Notes: generated from the letters alone by a model not told the origin. A stretch of 64,000 nucleotides of DNA from Epiperipatus broadwayi (GCA_028023455.1 JAQFVV010012420.1:8265194-8329193), one strand, 5' to 3'; numbered from the stretch's first letter, positions 1-11,465 are shown. Numbers and translations are program-made.

Positions 1-640
1 AATACATATTGGGGTGAGGATATATAAACCAAATGAATTTATAAACAAAAGAATGAGGTGGAAGGGGAAAATTGCTATAGTCTCATTAGCCAGGTTTTTA
101 AGAAATTGGAGGACACGACTAGCTTCAAATTTGAATCTCTGTCACCTTATAATTGATTTGCATCCAGTCTAATTCTTCTAGCTTAAGAATATATACTATA
201 CTTGTATTTAAAATATTTATTCTGTTATGGAAATAAAACATAAAATATTAGGAGACATCAAATATTACTTCAATCAAAAAACAATATCATTAGTAATGTC
301 ACTCTCAGTTTCAAAGAGCTTGAAGAAAGAAGACATCAGTATTTACGAAAATAGATTAAATAATTCTTAATACACTTTATAAAATAATAAATTGATATAA
401 ATGGTAATATCATTTCATTATTACTTTCTTTAACTATTTCAAAATATTATTGATAGAAAAATTAAATTTACTATACTTCTTAGGATAATGCTCAAAGATA
501 GCATTTTATATATTTTTTAATGATTTTCATTTTTTTAAAAAAATCAGTTTACGAATAACATTAAAAATATATTATAAAAATATTTTAATTAATTTATATA
601 TTTACATTTGTCAATATATGCTAGTTCTAAAAGTAATAAT
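1..640. other. AT-rich non-coding DNA
   Basis: Very AT-rich sequence with short A and T runs. I see no open frame, splice-bordered exon or repeat that recurs elsewhere in the window. Confidence 0.6.
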
Positions 641-1308
641 CAAGAATATATACTGTTTTTCTGAAGGTTTGTGATGATGGTGTTCTAGCTGTATTTTTAT
701 ATTGGACTATTTCCATCATCTAATATGTGTGTTGAATGTCTTTAGAAAAGTTTAATTTTTAGTTAAATATTCCAAATGCATTCAACTGTTAGTAATATCA
801 CAGCAAACAGGTTAGTATATGCACCAACTGTTAGTAATATCACAGCAAACAAATGTTAATAATATCACAGCAAACAGGTTAGTATATGCACTAACTGTTA
901 GTAATATCACAGCAAACAGGTTAGTATATGCACAACGTTTCGAGAGGTATTTTTCTCCCCTCTTCTTCAGGTGTTGCTGGCCTGACCAGTGTCACTGGTC
1001 AGGAGAGCAACACCTGAAGAAGAGGGGAGAAAAATACCTCTCGAAACGTTGTGCATATACTAACCTGTTTGCTGTGATATTACTAACAGTTAGTGCATAT
1101 ACTAACCTGTTTGCTGTGATATTATTAACATTTGTTTGCTGTGATATTACTAACAGTTGGTGCATATACTAACCTGTTTGCTGTGATATTACTAACAGTT
1201 GAATGCATTTGGAATATTTAACTAAAAATTAAACTTTTCTAAAGACATTCAACACACATATTAGATGATGGAAATAGTCCAATATAAAAATACAGCAAGA
1301 ATATATAC
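641..1308. mobile_element. Palindromic insertion with 13-bp target-site duplication
   Basis: Positions 688-1296 form an almost perfect 609-bp palindrome centred at 992, where CCTGACCAGT pairs with ACTGGTCAGG. Each arm holds two to three copies of a ~42-bp unit containing CAGCAAACAGGTTAGTATAT. The direct repeat CAAGAATATATAC lies at 641-653 and 1296-1308, so the inserted segment is 654-1295. Positions 654-687 are present on one side only. Next to the centre each arm carries a small hairpin (1011-1051 on the plus strand) with CTGAAGA, an AGAGG/CCTCT stem and CGAAAC, resembling the hammerhead-type motif of Penelope-like elements. The 117-codon open frame across the palindrome is a by-product of the repeats. 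The insertion and duplication are seen directly; mobilisation by retroelement machinery is inferred. Confidence 0.85.
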
Positions 1309-1490
1309 ATTTAGTAGCTTTATATTTGTATATTATTTATAGTCATAAAAATAAATAAATGCAAAAAGAAAATACATGCCCATTTTAATATATAATAATT
1401 AGTCATATATATATATCAAAGTTAAGATATTAGAATGATATTATTCTTGTGAATAATGAACTTTATTTTATGGAATTGTGCAAATATGTT

Positions 1491-1515
1491 TATATATATA
1501 TATATATATATATAT
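1491..1515. repeat. (TA)n microsatellite
   Basis: Uninterrupted TA dinucleotides immediately before the minisatellite at 1516. Confidence 0.9.
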
Positions 1516-1800
1516 TGTAATGGAAACGTATATGTAGCAGCCCCTCGATTGGACTAGCCAAATGTAATGGAACCTATAATTCAGAGCCTCACTTGGATGC
1601 TCCAAATGTAATGGAACTTAAGGTAGCCCATGTTTGGGCAAGCCAAATGTAATGGATCATACTTGCTACATTCCATTTAAATTGAAGAAAGACAAAATTA
1701 TCCCGGTTATATAAATAATGTAATGGAAACTATATGGTAGCTCATAATTAAGCAAGTTAAATATAATGGAACGTATATGAGGTATTTCATTTATATTAAA
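1516..1800 (+). repeat. Degenerate minisatellite with TGTAATGGAAC core
   Basis: The core TGTAATGGA recurs at 1516, 1563, 1607, 1648 and 1719, with TATAATGGA near 1762. Spacing is 41-47 bp except for one longer step. Linkers share AGCCAAATG or similar. A longer segment containing GAAGAAAGACAAA also recurs in diverged form near 1800. No coding potential is visible. Confidence 0.7.
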
Positions 1801-4800
1801 GAATGAAGAAAAACAAACTTGTTCCAATTATATTTTAATAAATTGTTTAAATTGCCCTCCCAGCTAGCTTTATATAAAACAAATCTAAAATCATACTTAT
1901 CAATGAGATCTTTTATTATAATTTATCTTTTAGGTTGATGTGACTAACTAATCAAACATATATATCAAAAATAAAGGGACTTTTATTAAATTCAAATATA
2001 CACATCTACTATATAAATTTATGTACCTCTAAATATGTGTATGGATAATAATATATGTAAGTGACCTACAAACCAAGTAATGAATGAAATAAGAAATTAT
2101 CTTTTATTAAGTCGTAAATTCAATTAATGTACTAATAACTTTGGCATTAAGAAAATAAGAATAATATAGTATCGATCTTTAAATAATTACAAAGGCATTA
2201 TTTATAAAAATAAATAGCACATCTTTATTTTATGTTATCGTTTGACTTTAAATAATATTAATGTTTCAATATTAATATAAACAATAAATATATAAAGACA
2301 TATTTCTGCCTAATAGTTATAATGTAAAGGTAATAATTAATATATAGTACCTCAACTTATAAATTATATTTTCAGATTTTAAAATTATTTAAATATTTAT
2401 CTTAAACATCATCTGTTATACGTTTAATGTTATAATAAAACAAGACGCTTAAATTGATCATTCACAAACGTTACATTTTACAATGAAAAATAAAAATAAA
2501 CAAAAAAAAAAAATCAATCTCAAAAATATATATATCCACACATCACACATATATATATAAAATTATTAAATACCTTTTTTTTAAAAGTTCACTTAGTTAA
2601 TTGTCCTTTTAAGAATTAATTTAGTCCATGAGTTTTTTCATCTGTATATTTTTTTATTTTTAGAATGCATTAAAGAAGATTATTAATTCTTGAATATATG
2701 CATATTTTATTAAAATGTTAAATCCAGTATATCAATTGCAGTTACTTTCAGATTAGAATTAAATTGACGATAATACATTTAAGATAGCTATACCAGCTTT
2801 TAATTCCAGACGCGATGAAATTTATACGTTGAAAATTTTAGTTGTTCCATTGAAAAATTGCTTTAGAATATATGAAAGCGATGATGATGATGCAGCCCTA
2901 GCTGCGATATATCCTTATTACCCCGTCATAATTTATATGTTTATTACAAAATATATACGTTACTTCAGTATTTTAAAAATGGTAAACTTTAAAGAAATAA
3001 AATGTAATAAAATTCTATCCTTCAGTTGTTTGTTCTATATCCCATTTTTAATAAGCAATCCTAATAATGGCTTCCTTATTATTGTCGCGTGGTTTCATGC
3101 CAGCAGATGCTATTTTAAAACTCATGTTATATATATATGTTCTCTTTTACAACAATTAACATCAAAATAAAAATAAAATATAAGTATACATATAAAAAGT
3201 ATCAAATCGAAAATTTGACATCTTTTAAAATATACATAAATAATTATTTATTACATTTAGTAATCATTGCAAATAAAATACTTTTTTTTTTAATCAACAA
3301 TTTATATGTCCTTATTTATTTCAATAATTAAATATTTATAATGATGTACTATCAATATATATAAATAAAATAATAACTTCAAATAATAACTATATTTAAT
3401 AAACATAAAAGAAAAATTTAAATATTTCATATGTAAACTTCAACTTAAAGAGATTTTTTTTTTTTAATAACAAATAACAAATTTTTAAAATATAAATATC
3501 GACCTATTGATATTTACAATATATATATATTATTGAAGAGATATTTGATTTTCATGGTCTTATGATTTATTTAGTTGATTAATCATTAAAGAAGGTTCAT
3601 CTAAGATTATATTAAACTTTTTGTTAGAGAAGTGAGACCTCAGCATTTTAAAGTGTAATTTAAGCAGATGTATTAATTTATATATTGTGTAAGCTTAGAG
3701 AGTGGATACTTTATTTATACAGTAATCATGTTATGTACTAGTCATAGTAATGTTGCTGAAGAATATTAAATATAATGTTAAGTAATACATAAATATAAAA
3801 AATGTATTTTATATTAAAGCAAACTGAGAAGGATATGTGTTTTTGAAACTATAGAGTTGTTTTCAATAAAATTAAATGTCATTGCTGGACAAATGTTTAA
3901 TGGAATATTTGGGAAATATATTCATCCCATGTAATTTATAAGAAGTATTATAAGAAGTACTATAATAATTGATATTAATTTGAAATAGTCATACAGAATT
4001 TCTGGCCACTAACATAAGTTATAAATGACAAGAAAACATATGTTGAGTAATTGGAATTTATGATCAAAATGACATGTTATTTTACAAATATTGTATGTTT
4101 TCATCTTACAGATGAGTATAAATTTGAGTAGTGGTATATAGATTTATTCCTGGCTTATATTAATATTTTTCAATATCTTTATTTATTTATTGTTTTTGTA
4201 AAAGAATATAGAACTAAATTCTAAATAAAAAAATATTTGATAAAAAAAATTAATATAACAAAAATGAGAATTTAGGTATTAATCACATCAGGTATTTAAT
4301 TGTTTATTAGCTTATTTATTTGCTTATTTAGTTATTTAGTTATTCTGTAATTAATTTTGCATTATATTTTATTTATGTATATTTTGTAATAGATTATATT
4401 GTTATTTTCATGTTAGTTCTTATTCTCTTTTTCATTCACTCATTTAGTTTTATTTTCAGTTGAGTGCATAACATAATTTTGTCATATGTTCTTTTATTGT
4501 TTATGTAACTTATGTTCTGAAAGTTAGGCAATGTAGCTTGAGTATGCATTGGGTAAATATTCTGATTTGAATGACAGTCATAAATTTAAAATGCTTGCAA
4601 ATTAGAATAAATAAATAATTTCTTATTAATAGATTAGATGTTTTATAATTTGTGATGTTACATAATTTGCTTTCCTAAATGTGGTATCTCAACAAAATTT
4701 ACCTGAACCGTCTCCTTGCTTATATTTTGTTGATAAATGGTATTAGTACAGTATGTCTTAAATTTAATGTTTACACCAGCTTTGTACATCAAATTCAAGT

Positions 4801-5708
4801 GTTGGTAACTTTACAACATTTAACTTCTGACAAATAAGAATTTTATATTCTGTGATTAATCTATGCTGGTCAATATTTTATGTGTTATTATTATACAGTT
4901 TAAATCATTTTCATTAAATAGCAAGAGAAAATAATAAAAAGTAATTCTATTTTGGAATTTACCTTATTATGGAAATAAAATAAATATAACAAATTTTTTA
5001 ATTGCTTTAGAAAAGGTGAAAATTAAAAAAAAAGATACATTATCAAGAAATATTGAAAAGAAGATCAAGTCAGTATATGATTAGGATATGATATGTCATA
5101 GATACATTTAAAGTACCCTATTAAAAATTACTGGAGTTCTCGATATTTTAAAGATATGGTTTATCTCTTTGTTTAGCCAATTATTTTATATAGGCTACTA
5201 TGTAGTAAATGCAAACACAATAAAAATAAAGAAATTATTATAAAGGCATGGTTTATGTTTATTATTTGAATATTCATAAGAATTAAGTATGTGGTACATT
5301 TGCTTTAAAAATCAAAATTTGCTGTATTGTGTTTTATTTGAGATTTTTGATTTTGTTAAAATTGCAACATATGCTATAATGAAATAGATCATATACTATA
5401 TTACTGTTGCTATTTATTTTTTCCAGTTTTTAATATATTTTAAGTTGGTGTAACATAAAGAGTAATTAATATTTCCCATGATTGGTTTTGTTTTAGTTAT
5501 GATTTTCTTTATGAGAATAAATAAGATTTTTTAAATGTAGATTAGCAAATCAAATGATGAAGAAGAAAAAATTTACTGATTGACAAAATATAATTAACAT
5601 AAAATAAGAAAGTTTTTTCACACTCCATTAAAGCATCCATCCTTTTCAACTGTAGGAATGTTATTGGGAATTTCAGGTGTTTGCTATACTTATTTTCTGA
5701 AATGGATA
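1801..5708. other. AT-rich non-coding DNA
   Basis: Long AT-rich stretch with poly-A/T tracts and short TA runs. Apart from the doubtful open frame at 2762-3170 I see no gene, structured RNA or repeat matching elsewhere in the window. Confidence 0.55.
2762..3170 (+). CDS. Doubtful open frame (possible exon or chance ORF)
   Basis: A frame stays open for about 136 codons in very AT-rich DNA. A weak acceptor (TTTTAATTCCAG, exon side beginning ACGCGATG) lies inside it near 2811. The first half, around 2812-2930, is less biased and contains VVPLKNCFRIYESDDDD; the second half is rich in Ile, Tyr and Phe, as translated AT-rich DNA is. No donor with good context closes an exon and I recognise no family. 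It could be a short exon near 2812-2930 or simply a chance frame. No neighbouring gene supports it. Confidence 0.15.
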
Positions 5709-5893
5709 AATAATTTGGTAATTATAAGGTAATCGGGCTTGGCCACTTGATGGCATTGTTGGAAGTCAAAAACAATACAATACAATGTTCGGGGCCGTGT
5801 TATATTTTTAAATCGAATCGCTGTTTTTTTTTTTTTGGTTATTAATTGCTATAACTTTTTTTTTATGCCTTTTTATTTTAATTTTGTATTTAG

Positions 5894-6074
5894 TAAATGA
5901 CAACCTTTTTTTTTTATTTGGACAAAGCTGCTATTCTGCAGTGTCTATTTAGCGATGTCTTTCGCTTAATTATTGGTAAATGACAACCTTTTTATTTTAT
6001 TTTTAAATCGCTGTTTTTGGACAAAGCTGCTACTCTGCAATGTCTATTTAGTGATGTCTTTCGCTTAATTATTG
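5894..6074 (+). repeat. Tandem duplication (~95 bp x2) inside the TIR element
   Basis: TAAATGACAACCTTTT...GGACAAAGCTGCT...GTCTATTTAG...CTTTCGCTTAATTATTG occurs twice, at 5894-5976 and 5977-6074. The second copy includes about 17 extra bases containing AAATCGCTG. A partial third copy of that extra piece is visible just upstream, near 5812-5825. Confidence 0.8.
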
Positions 6075-6103
6075 CTTTTTACATAACAAAACAACTCTGT
6101 AGG

Positions 6104-6270
6104 ATTAGGGTTAGGGTTAGGTTTAGGGTTAGTTTTAGGGCTAGTTTAGGGTTATATTTAGGGTTAGTTTTAGGGTTAGTTAGGGTTAGTTTTAGGGTTA
6201 GTTTAGGTTAGTTTTAGGGTTAGTTTTAGGGTTAGTTTTAAGATTAGTTTAGGGTTAGTTTTAGGGTTAG
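6104..6270 (+). repeat. Degenerate telomere-like TTAGGG tract
   Basis: Runs of TTAGGG interspersed with TTTAGGGTTAG and TTAGTTTAGGG variants. It lies wholly inside the transposon at 5709-6985, so it is an interstitial tract carried by a mobile element and not a chromosome end. Confidence 0.85.
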
Positions 6271-7077
6271 TGTTCTTTTGTTTGTAATGCCAAAATAAAA
6301 GATATCAAAATCGTAACCATAGTCAGACAAAAGAAAGAAACTCAAACTTTTTTAAACAACAACAAACACATACAAATGTCTTATTTACTTATTAAACATG
6401 TTTATAATATGTGCTTTCTATGAAATTTACAAAAAATCGTGTATATTTTTATTGGACAGCAGAAATACTCAGCTTCTGTTTTCGGCAACTGCAGAAAAAG
6501 TTACGTGATCGCTAGCTATTTTATGAACTATGTGGTATTTCACGTGAAAACGAGATTTCGCATGTGAACTCGGCCGAATTCTGTTGACGTACCCTCGGCA
6601 AGCTTTTACACATTACACCTTCTCTAAATAAGGGTGTGGCCATTTGGAAAATTACTATAAACTCAGGTTTCTTAAATTCATTATAAATACAAAGATTGTG
6701 TAACGTATATTGTAAAAATTTGACTAATCAAACTACACACACATATATATCAAACTGTACACGAAAGATAAGTGTGTGGTTTCACAGTAACTGTCGCGAA
6801 GCAGAAATAGGCTGTATTATTTCTGAGTTACATCATCATCAATGGCCTTCTAATGGCTAAGACAAACATTAGATGTTTTCTATAGCCGTAAGTCAGGCCT
6901 TGTAAACGGCATTTGTTAGGTGTTTTGGTGAGCCAGAATGCCATCAAGTGGCCAAACCCGATTAGGTTATAAGTACCAATAATTTTTTTATTTTATTGAT
7001 ACACAAATTTTGCCATTCATCAAATAGGGTGACTGGCACATTGTCTCCCATTTAAGATAGCAAATCAGTATCTTTAC

Positions 7078-7488
7078 TACATTTAAGGTAGAACTCTCCA
7101 TACAGTAATGCCACTGAGTGCAAGCCAGAGTAATCAATGGATGCAAGAAAGTTTGTGCATAAAATCCCTATCTAGTGCCTACTCATCCAATATCCCCAGA
7201 CTAGTTTCTAGCTTGTGGCTTTCATCAATGAGCAGCCTTGGATCTGAAAGCACTGCACCTAGATCTTAGGATCTAATGCAACTCTCCAGAAGTCAACTTT
7301 TATCTTTTTATATTGGATGACTAGGCACTAGATAGGGATTTTATACATAAACCTTCTTGCATCCATTGTTTACTATGGCTTGCACTGAGTGGCACTACTG
7401 TATGGAGAGTTTTTCATGTTTTAACAGCTTGAGCAAGCATAAAAATGGCGATCATGGGATGTTTAATGCTCTAATACATTTAAAGGTA
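7078..7488. mobile_element. Foldback element, 14-bp-duplication family, copy 1
   Basis: Inverted arms pair from 7092 against 7411 (AACTCTCCATA / TATGGAGAGTT), with a loop near 7190-7310 holding the motif-bearing segment once. Flanks are TACATTTAAGGTA (7078-7090) and TACATTTAAAGGTA (7475-7488), a target duplication with one inserted A. The right side runs on through AACAGCTTGAGCAAGCAT to GATCATGGGATG, the family terminus. No coding capacity. Confidence 0.8.
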
Positions 7489-7907
7489 TGACAATCTTTG
7501 ATTTAAAATGAAAAATTAGAATTGTGGTAAAGAGTTAGTATGAAGAATATATTATATTTAATACAGTGCAGTTCAAAGCAATATTTTTACAGGAGAATAT
7601 TAAAAATATATTGGACTTTGATCTCTAAAATGATGGTATAAAAAATCTCAAGAGTTATCTCATTTATAGTTTTTTTCTTTATCATTTTCAGTATAATTTT
7701 TTAGGAATTTCTTGATATATTACAATGAATACTTTTAATTGTTTTTAAAACCAAATTTAGATTTTCTATATGTTCAGCAATCTTTTTTTTTTTTGGTGAA
7801 ACTAATATCATAGGTTGAAGCTATGTTTTAATCACATTGGGTTTTTCAATAATTTTAAGTTTTGTGTGAATCATCAATTAAACTTTTAACAAAATCTATG
7901 TTTCTGG

Positions 7908-8404
7908 GAAAGTTTTCTTAAACCACTAAACATCACATGATCACTATCCCATACTAGCACAATAATTGTTATTAAACAATTCAAAATACAGCAAAACTCT
8001 CCATATAGTAGTGCCATCTTGTGCTAACAAGAGCAATCAATTGATGCCAGAAGGCTTGTGCATAAAATCCCTATCTAGTGCATACTCATCCAATATCCCC
8101 AGACTAGTTTCTGGCTTGTGGCCTTCATCAATGAGGAGCCTTGGATAGTTTTATAGTTAAATAGAGTTAAAAGGTGGGTGCTGGAGGGTTGCATTAGATC
8201 CTAAGATCTAGGTGCAGTGCTCTCAGATCCAAGGCTCCTCACTGATGAAGGCCACAAGCCAGAAACTAGTCTGTGGATATTGGGTGAGTAGGCACTAGAT
8301 AGGGATTTTATGCACAAGCCTTCTGGCATCAATTGATTGCTCTTGTTAGCACAAGATGGCACTACTATATGGAGAGTTTTGCTGTATTTTGAAAGTTTTC
8401 TTAA
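7908..8404. mobile_element. Foldback element, 14-bp-duplication family, copy 2
   Basis: A perfect 14-bp direct repeat, GAAAGTTTTCTTAA, at 7908-7921 and 8391-8404 bounds a 469-bp insertion. The arms 7981-8146 and 8227-8392 pair base for base without gaps and differ at only a few sites; the loop is 80 bp. The left side carries a single-copy terminus (7922-7980, containing CATCACATGATCACTATC) that recurs at 46619. The plus-strand arm includes CACTGATGAAGGCCACAAGC followed by CAGAAACTAGTC, a hammerhead-like arrangement. The short open frame here is a by-product of the repeat. Confidence 0.9.
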
Positions 8405-9771
8405 GTTATAAATAAGTGAAAGAGAGAATTTTTATATGATAAATCACTTAGAGAATGTTTAAAAATATACAAATATTGAACTATTAAACTAATTTTGACT
8501 TTATGCTAATCTATAAATTCTACTTAAAAAATAATGGAAAAAAAGATGTCGAGTTTTAAATAAATAATTTCTTGTTAACTATTTTTCAAAAGAAATTTAT
8601 TACTATGAATATTTACATTAAAGTGAGTCAAAAGGAAGGAAACACATTGATGGTAACTTTAGGTAGAGGGGTTAAGTGTCAAAATAGAGACTAAATTAAA
8701 TTAACTAATTTTTTATCATTAGATTTTTTTGTTTACAATTAATAGTTAAATCAAAATTTTCATCAGTAAAGATTATAGGCATTTGAAACATTGTCAAAGA
8801 TATTCAAGAAACAAACTACATCTAGGTCAAAAATTACATTGTGATCAGTTTTGTGAAGATTTATAGTGAAGAGAAATGACAGTGTGTTAATAAGATTAAC
8901 GTAAGACTTATTTTCTAAGACTTTTTCTATAATAGACTTTGCACTAATTGCCTCTTGATTTAAACATACTTCTAAGAAATTAAAACATTTTGACTGTTGG
9001 TTTCACCTTCACTATTTATTATCATATAACCCCATAAATAAATGTGTTCAATTGAATGTATCTTTATTTGAATTGAAGTTGTATGAAATGTGAAAGAAAA
9101 TTTAGTTTATATAAATTACCCACATTGTATACAAATATTTATCTTTTTATTATATATATATATCTTATTAGAAGTGTTTTTATTACTTCCAGTTTTTTAT
9201 TTGGGCTTTAATAATGTCCAAAATTCCTCATTGTGTTAAGAAAAGCAAATTAATCTAACATGGAGGATAATTGAACTTTTAAATGTAGTTAAAAATTTTC
9301 TAATTAAATTTAGATTTTTTTTAGATTTGGTGGCATTTAACAAATCTAGATAGATATTTAATTATAGTAGGCAAATAAATATCATATATTTATTTAAAGA
9401 GTGCCATTTAGATAAGCATTGATTATAAAAACAAACACATTAGTAATATAATATGATCCTCATCATTGATGATGTACACTTATAGGCTGTAAGCAAAAGC
9501 TTAACCTTTATTTAATGTGAAATATCCTCTATTCTGACAAATCGATTGCTTGAATTGTTTATTTATAACAAAAATAAATTAAGCCACTGTTTTGCCATTG
9601 ATTGTTTTACAGCATTGTAATGTTATTATTATTTTATTTTATTTCTTTTTTTTTTTTTAAACTTATAATAGAACTATAATATTGTATGTAATAACCTACT
9701 ATCTTTAGATTGAAAGGAAATGATCTATTACTAGATTTAGGATTTATGGATTTTTGCTTTTCTTCTGTCAA
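8405..9771. other. AT-rich non-coding DNA
   Basis: No recognisable gene or repeat. The composition suggests intron or intergenic sequence. Confidence 0.55.
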
Positions 9772-9835
9772 GCATTGGTGGTCGAGTGGTCAGCACAGTT
9801 GTCCCGGGTTTGCAGGTTCGCTTCCCGGCCGATGC
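9772..9835 (+). mobile_element. tRNA-derived SINE, anticodon arm deleted
   Basis: The acceptor-like ends GCATTGG and CCGATGC can pair. An A-box-like TGGTCGAGTGG and a B-box-like GGTTCGCTTCC lie in the expected order, followed by TTTGACACATG and an A run. Relative to the copies at 57234 and 58043 it lacks about 20 bases in the anticodon-arm region, so it cannot be a working tRNA. No clear target duplication is visible. Confidence 0.75.
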
Positions 9836-11023
9836 TTTGACACATGAAAAAAAAAATAGATATTATTTGTTGCATTTTAGTTTAAATGAGGATGTGCATT
9901 CTTTTATGTAAAAGCTAAAATGTTTTTTTTATATGAATTGTCTTTTCTGCTAAATATTATAATTATATTTAAACCAATGTGAGATGTAATGCATAATTTA
10001 AAAAAAACAGTACAAACAGATGTCAACATAATTATAAAATTTAATGCACAGCTTTATAACAACACAAAATAAACTATAAAAATTTGTATAATTTATGAAA
10101 AAATAATACAGGTGGTCCTCGACTTTCATAGATTCTACTTTCCTATAATTCTCTATTTGGTCTGAAGGGCAATAGAAAAAGACAGTGTGTTATGGAACTT
10201 TTTATTAAGAAAAGAAAAAGAAAAATACACTTCAACTATCTTGCCAGATACTAATCAATAAAATGTTATTTATGTATATACTAATATATCTTATTAAAAA
10301 ATAAATGTTTTAGAACACTTTTTGATGGTTTTTTTTATATTTCTCTACTTTTATAAATTTCAGCTTTCATATATGTTTCAGGAACCAATTAGATACAAAA
10401 GTTGCCGACATTACAAAATAATATAAACTCATTTAAGTTAATAAAAAAATTACAAAATAATGAAGCTGAAATTTGTTAATAATTGTTAATAACAAATTTT
10501 TATTGTTCATTAAAACAATAAAAATTTGTGTAATTTAAAATAATATAAAACAATGAAAAACTTAAAAAAAAATCAAATATTACTTGTAATAAATGGTATA
10601 ATTATTCATAAATGACCACATAGGTTGGAGCTCAAATATCACTCTAAACCTGAGAAACATAAGTCTATATTTCATGAAAAATTAGAAAATAAACTAATTA
10701 TCATGACATACATAAGAAAATGTTGTTTGATAATTTATTTATACAATGATAAGTAATTGATTTATAGATTATAAAATATGATGTTAATACACATGTAAAA
10801 TGAGTTCATATTTAAAGTAGAAAAAAAGAGCAAAGTAAGATTTTTTTTGAGATTGAATGAAACTTTTGACTATTGAGAAGTATGTTTAGTTGCACTTTCA
10901 GTGCACTGATAGTGGATAGAACATTTTGTTATTGACTTGAAGGTGCAGTGTTTTCATAAAATTTTATGAAGTGTTTGTACCACAGGCATTGCACAAACCC
11001 ACGTTTTATGTTTAGTAAATAGA
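9836..11023. other. AT-rich DNA with a weak old-repeat signature
   Basis: Mostly featureless. Near 10110-10400, CAGGTGGTCCTCGACTTTC and a later TTTCAGGAACCAATTAG resemble the two ends of an old interspersed repeat, but there is no second copy here to confirm it. Confidence 0.4.
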
Positions 11024-11307
11024 AACTCTCTATACAGTAATGCCACCCAGTGCAAGCCTTAATAATTAGTGGTTTGATTTGTGCATAAATCCCTATCTAG
11101 TGCATATTCATTCAATATCCCCAAATGAGATTTTAGCTTGTGACTTTCATCAGTGAGGAGCATTGGATTTGAGAGCACTGCACCTAAATCTTAGGTTTTA
11201 ATGCACCCCTCTAGCAGCCACCTTTTACCTATTTACTTTATTGCACTTGCTACCATATTAACAGCTTGTATATTGCATAAGCATAGGAACTAGTGATTGT
11301 GTAGTTT
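11024..11307 (-). mobile_element. Foldback-family copy, single arm
   Basis: One arm of the family: ACTCTCTATACAGTAATGCC, CCCTATCTAGTGCAT, CTTTCATCAGTGAGGAGC and GAGAGCACTGCACCTA in that order, ending near AGCATAGGAACTAGTGATTG. There is no inverted partner arm. Divergence is higher than in the 7-8 kb copies and no convincing target duplication is visible. Confidence 0.75.
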
Positions 11308-11465
11308 TAGAGGTTTTACATTTTTCAATATCTAAGCCTCAAACAGATGTAATGCATAATTTTTAACTTTTTATAATTTGTAGTTGCTTTTCATGGGTAG
11401 TTAATGTAACTATACACCATGATCCCAAGTCTCTAAGTCTCAAAACATGAGTTAAACAACAGGAA

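Larger units (their letters stand above)
5709..6985. mobile_element. 1.26-kb terminal-inverted-repeat DNA transposon (non-autonomous)
   Basis: A perfect 8-bp direct repeat, AATAATTT, lies at 5709-5716 and 6978-6985. Inside it the ends are inverted copies of about 41 bp: 5717-5757 begins GGTAATTATAAGG and 6937-6977 reads GGTACTTATAACC on the other strand. Both continue through TAATCGGG and GGCCACTTGATGGCATT. The interior has a ~95-bp tandem duplication, a telomere-like tract and a more GC-rich segment near 6470-6610, but no transposase frame. An 8-bp duplication is known for hAT, P and Merlin families; the GGTA terminus does not let me choose. The element at 42966-43451 shares the TIR core CTTGATGGCATTGTT. 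Confidence 0.85.

Noticed and set aside
819-1172. 117-codon frame with repeated LVYA/TNLFAV peptides
   Set aside because: It spans the palindrome centre and simply translates the arm repeats in both directions.
6104-6270. Chromosome end or true telomere
   Set aside because: The tract is degenerate, only ~170 bp, and enclosed in a transposon with target duplications.
8020-8300. CRISPR-like repeat array
   Set aside because: The repeats are inverted copies of a eukaryotic foldback element, without regular spacers.
9772-9835. Functional tRNA gene
   Set aside because: It lacks the anticodon arm; the longer copies at 57266 and 58064 lack a normal anticodon loop and have SINE tails and target duplications.
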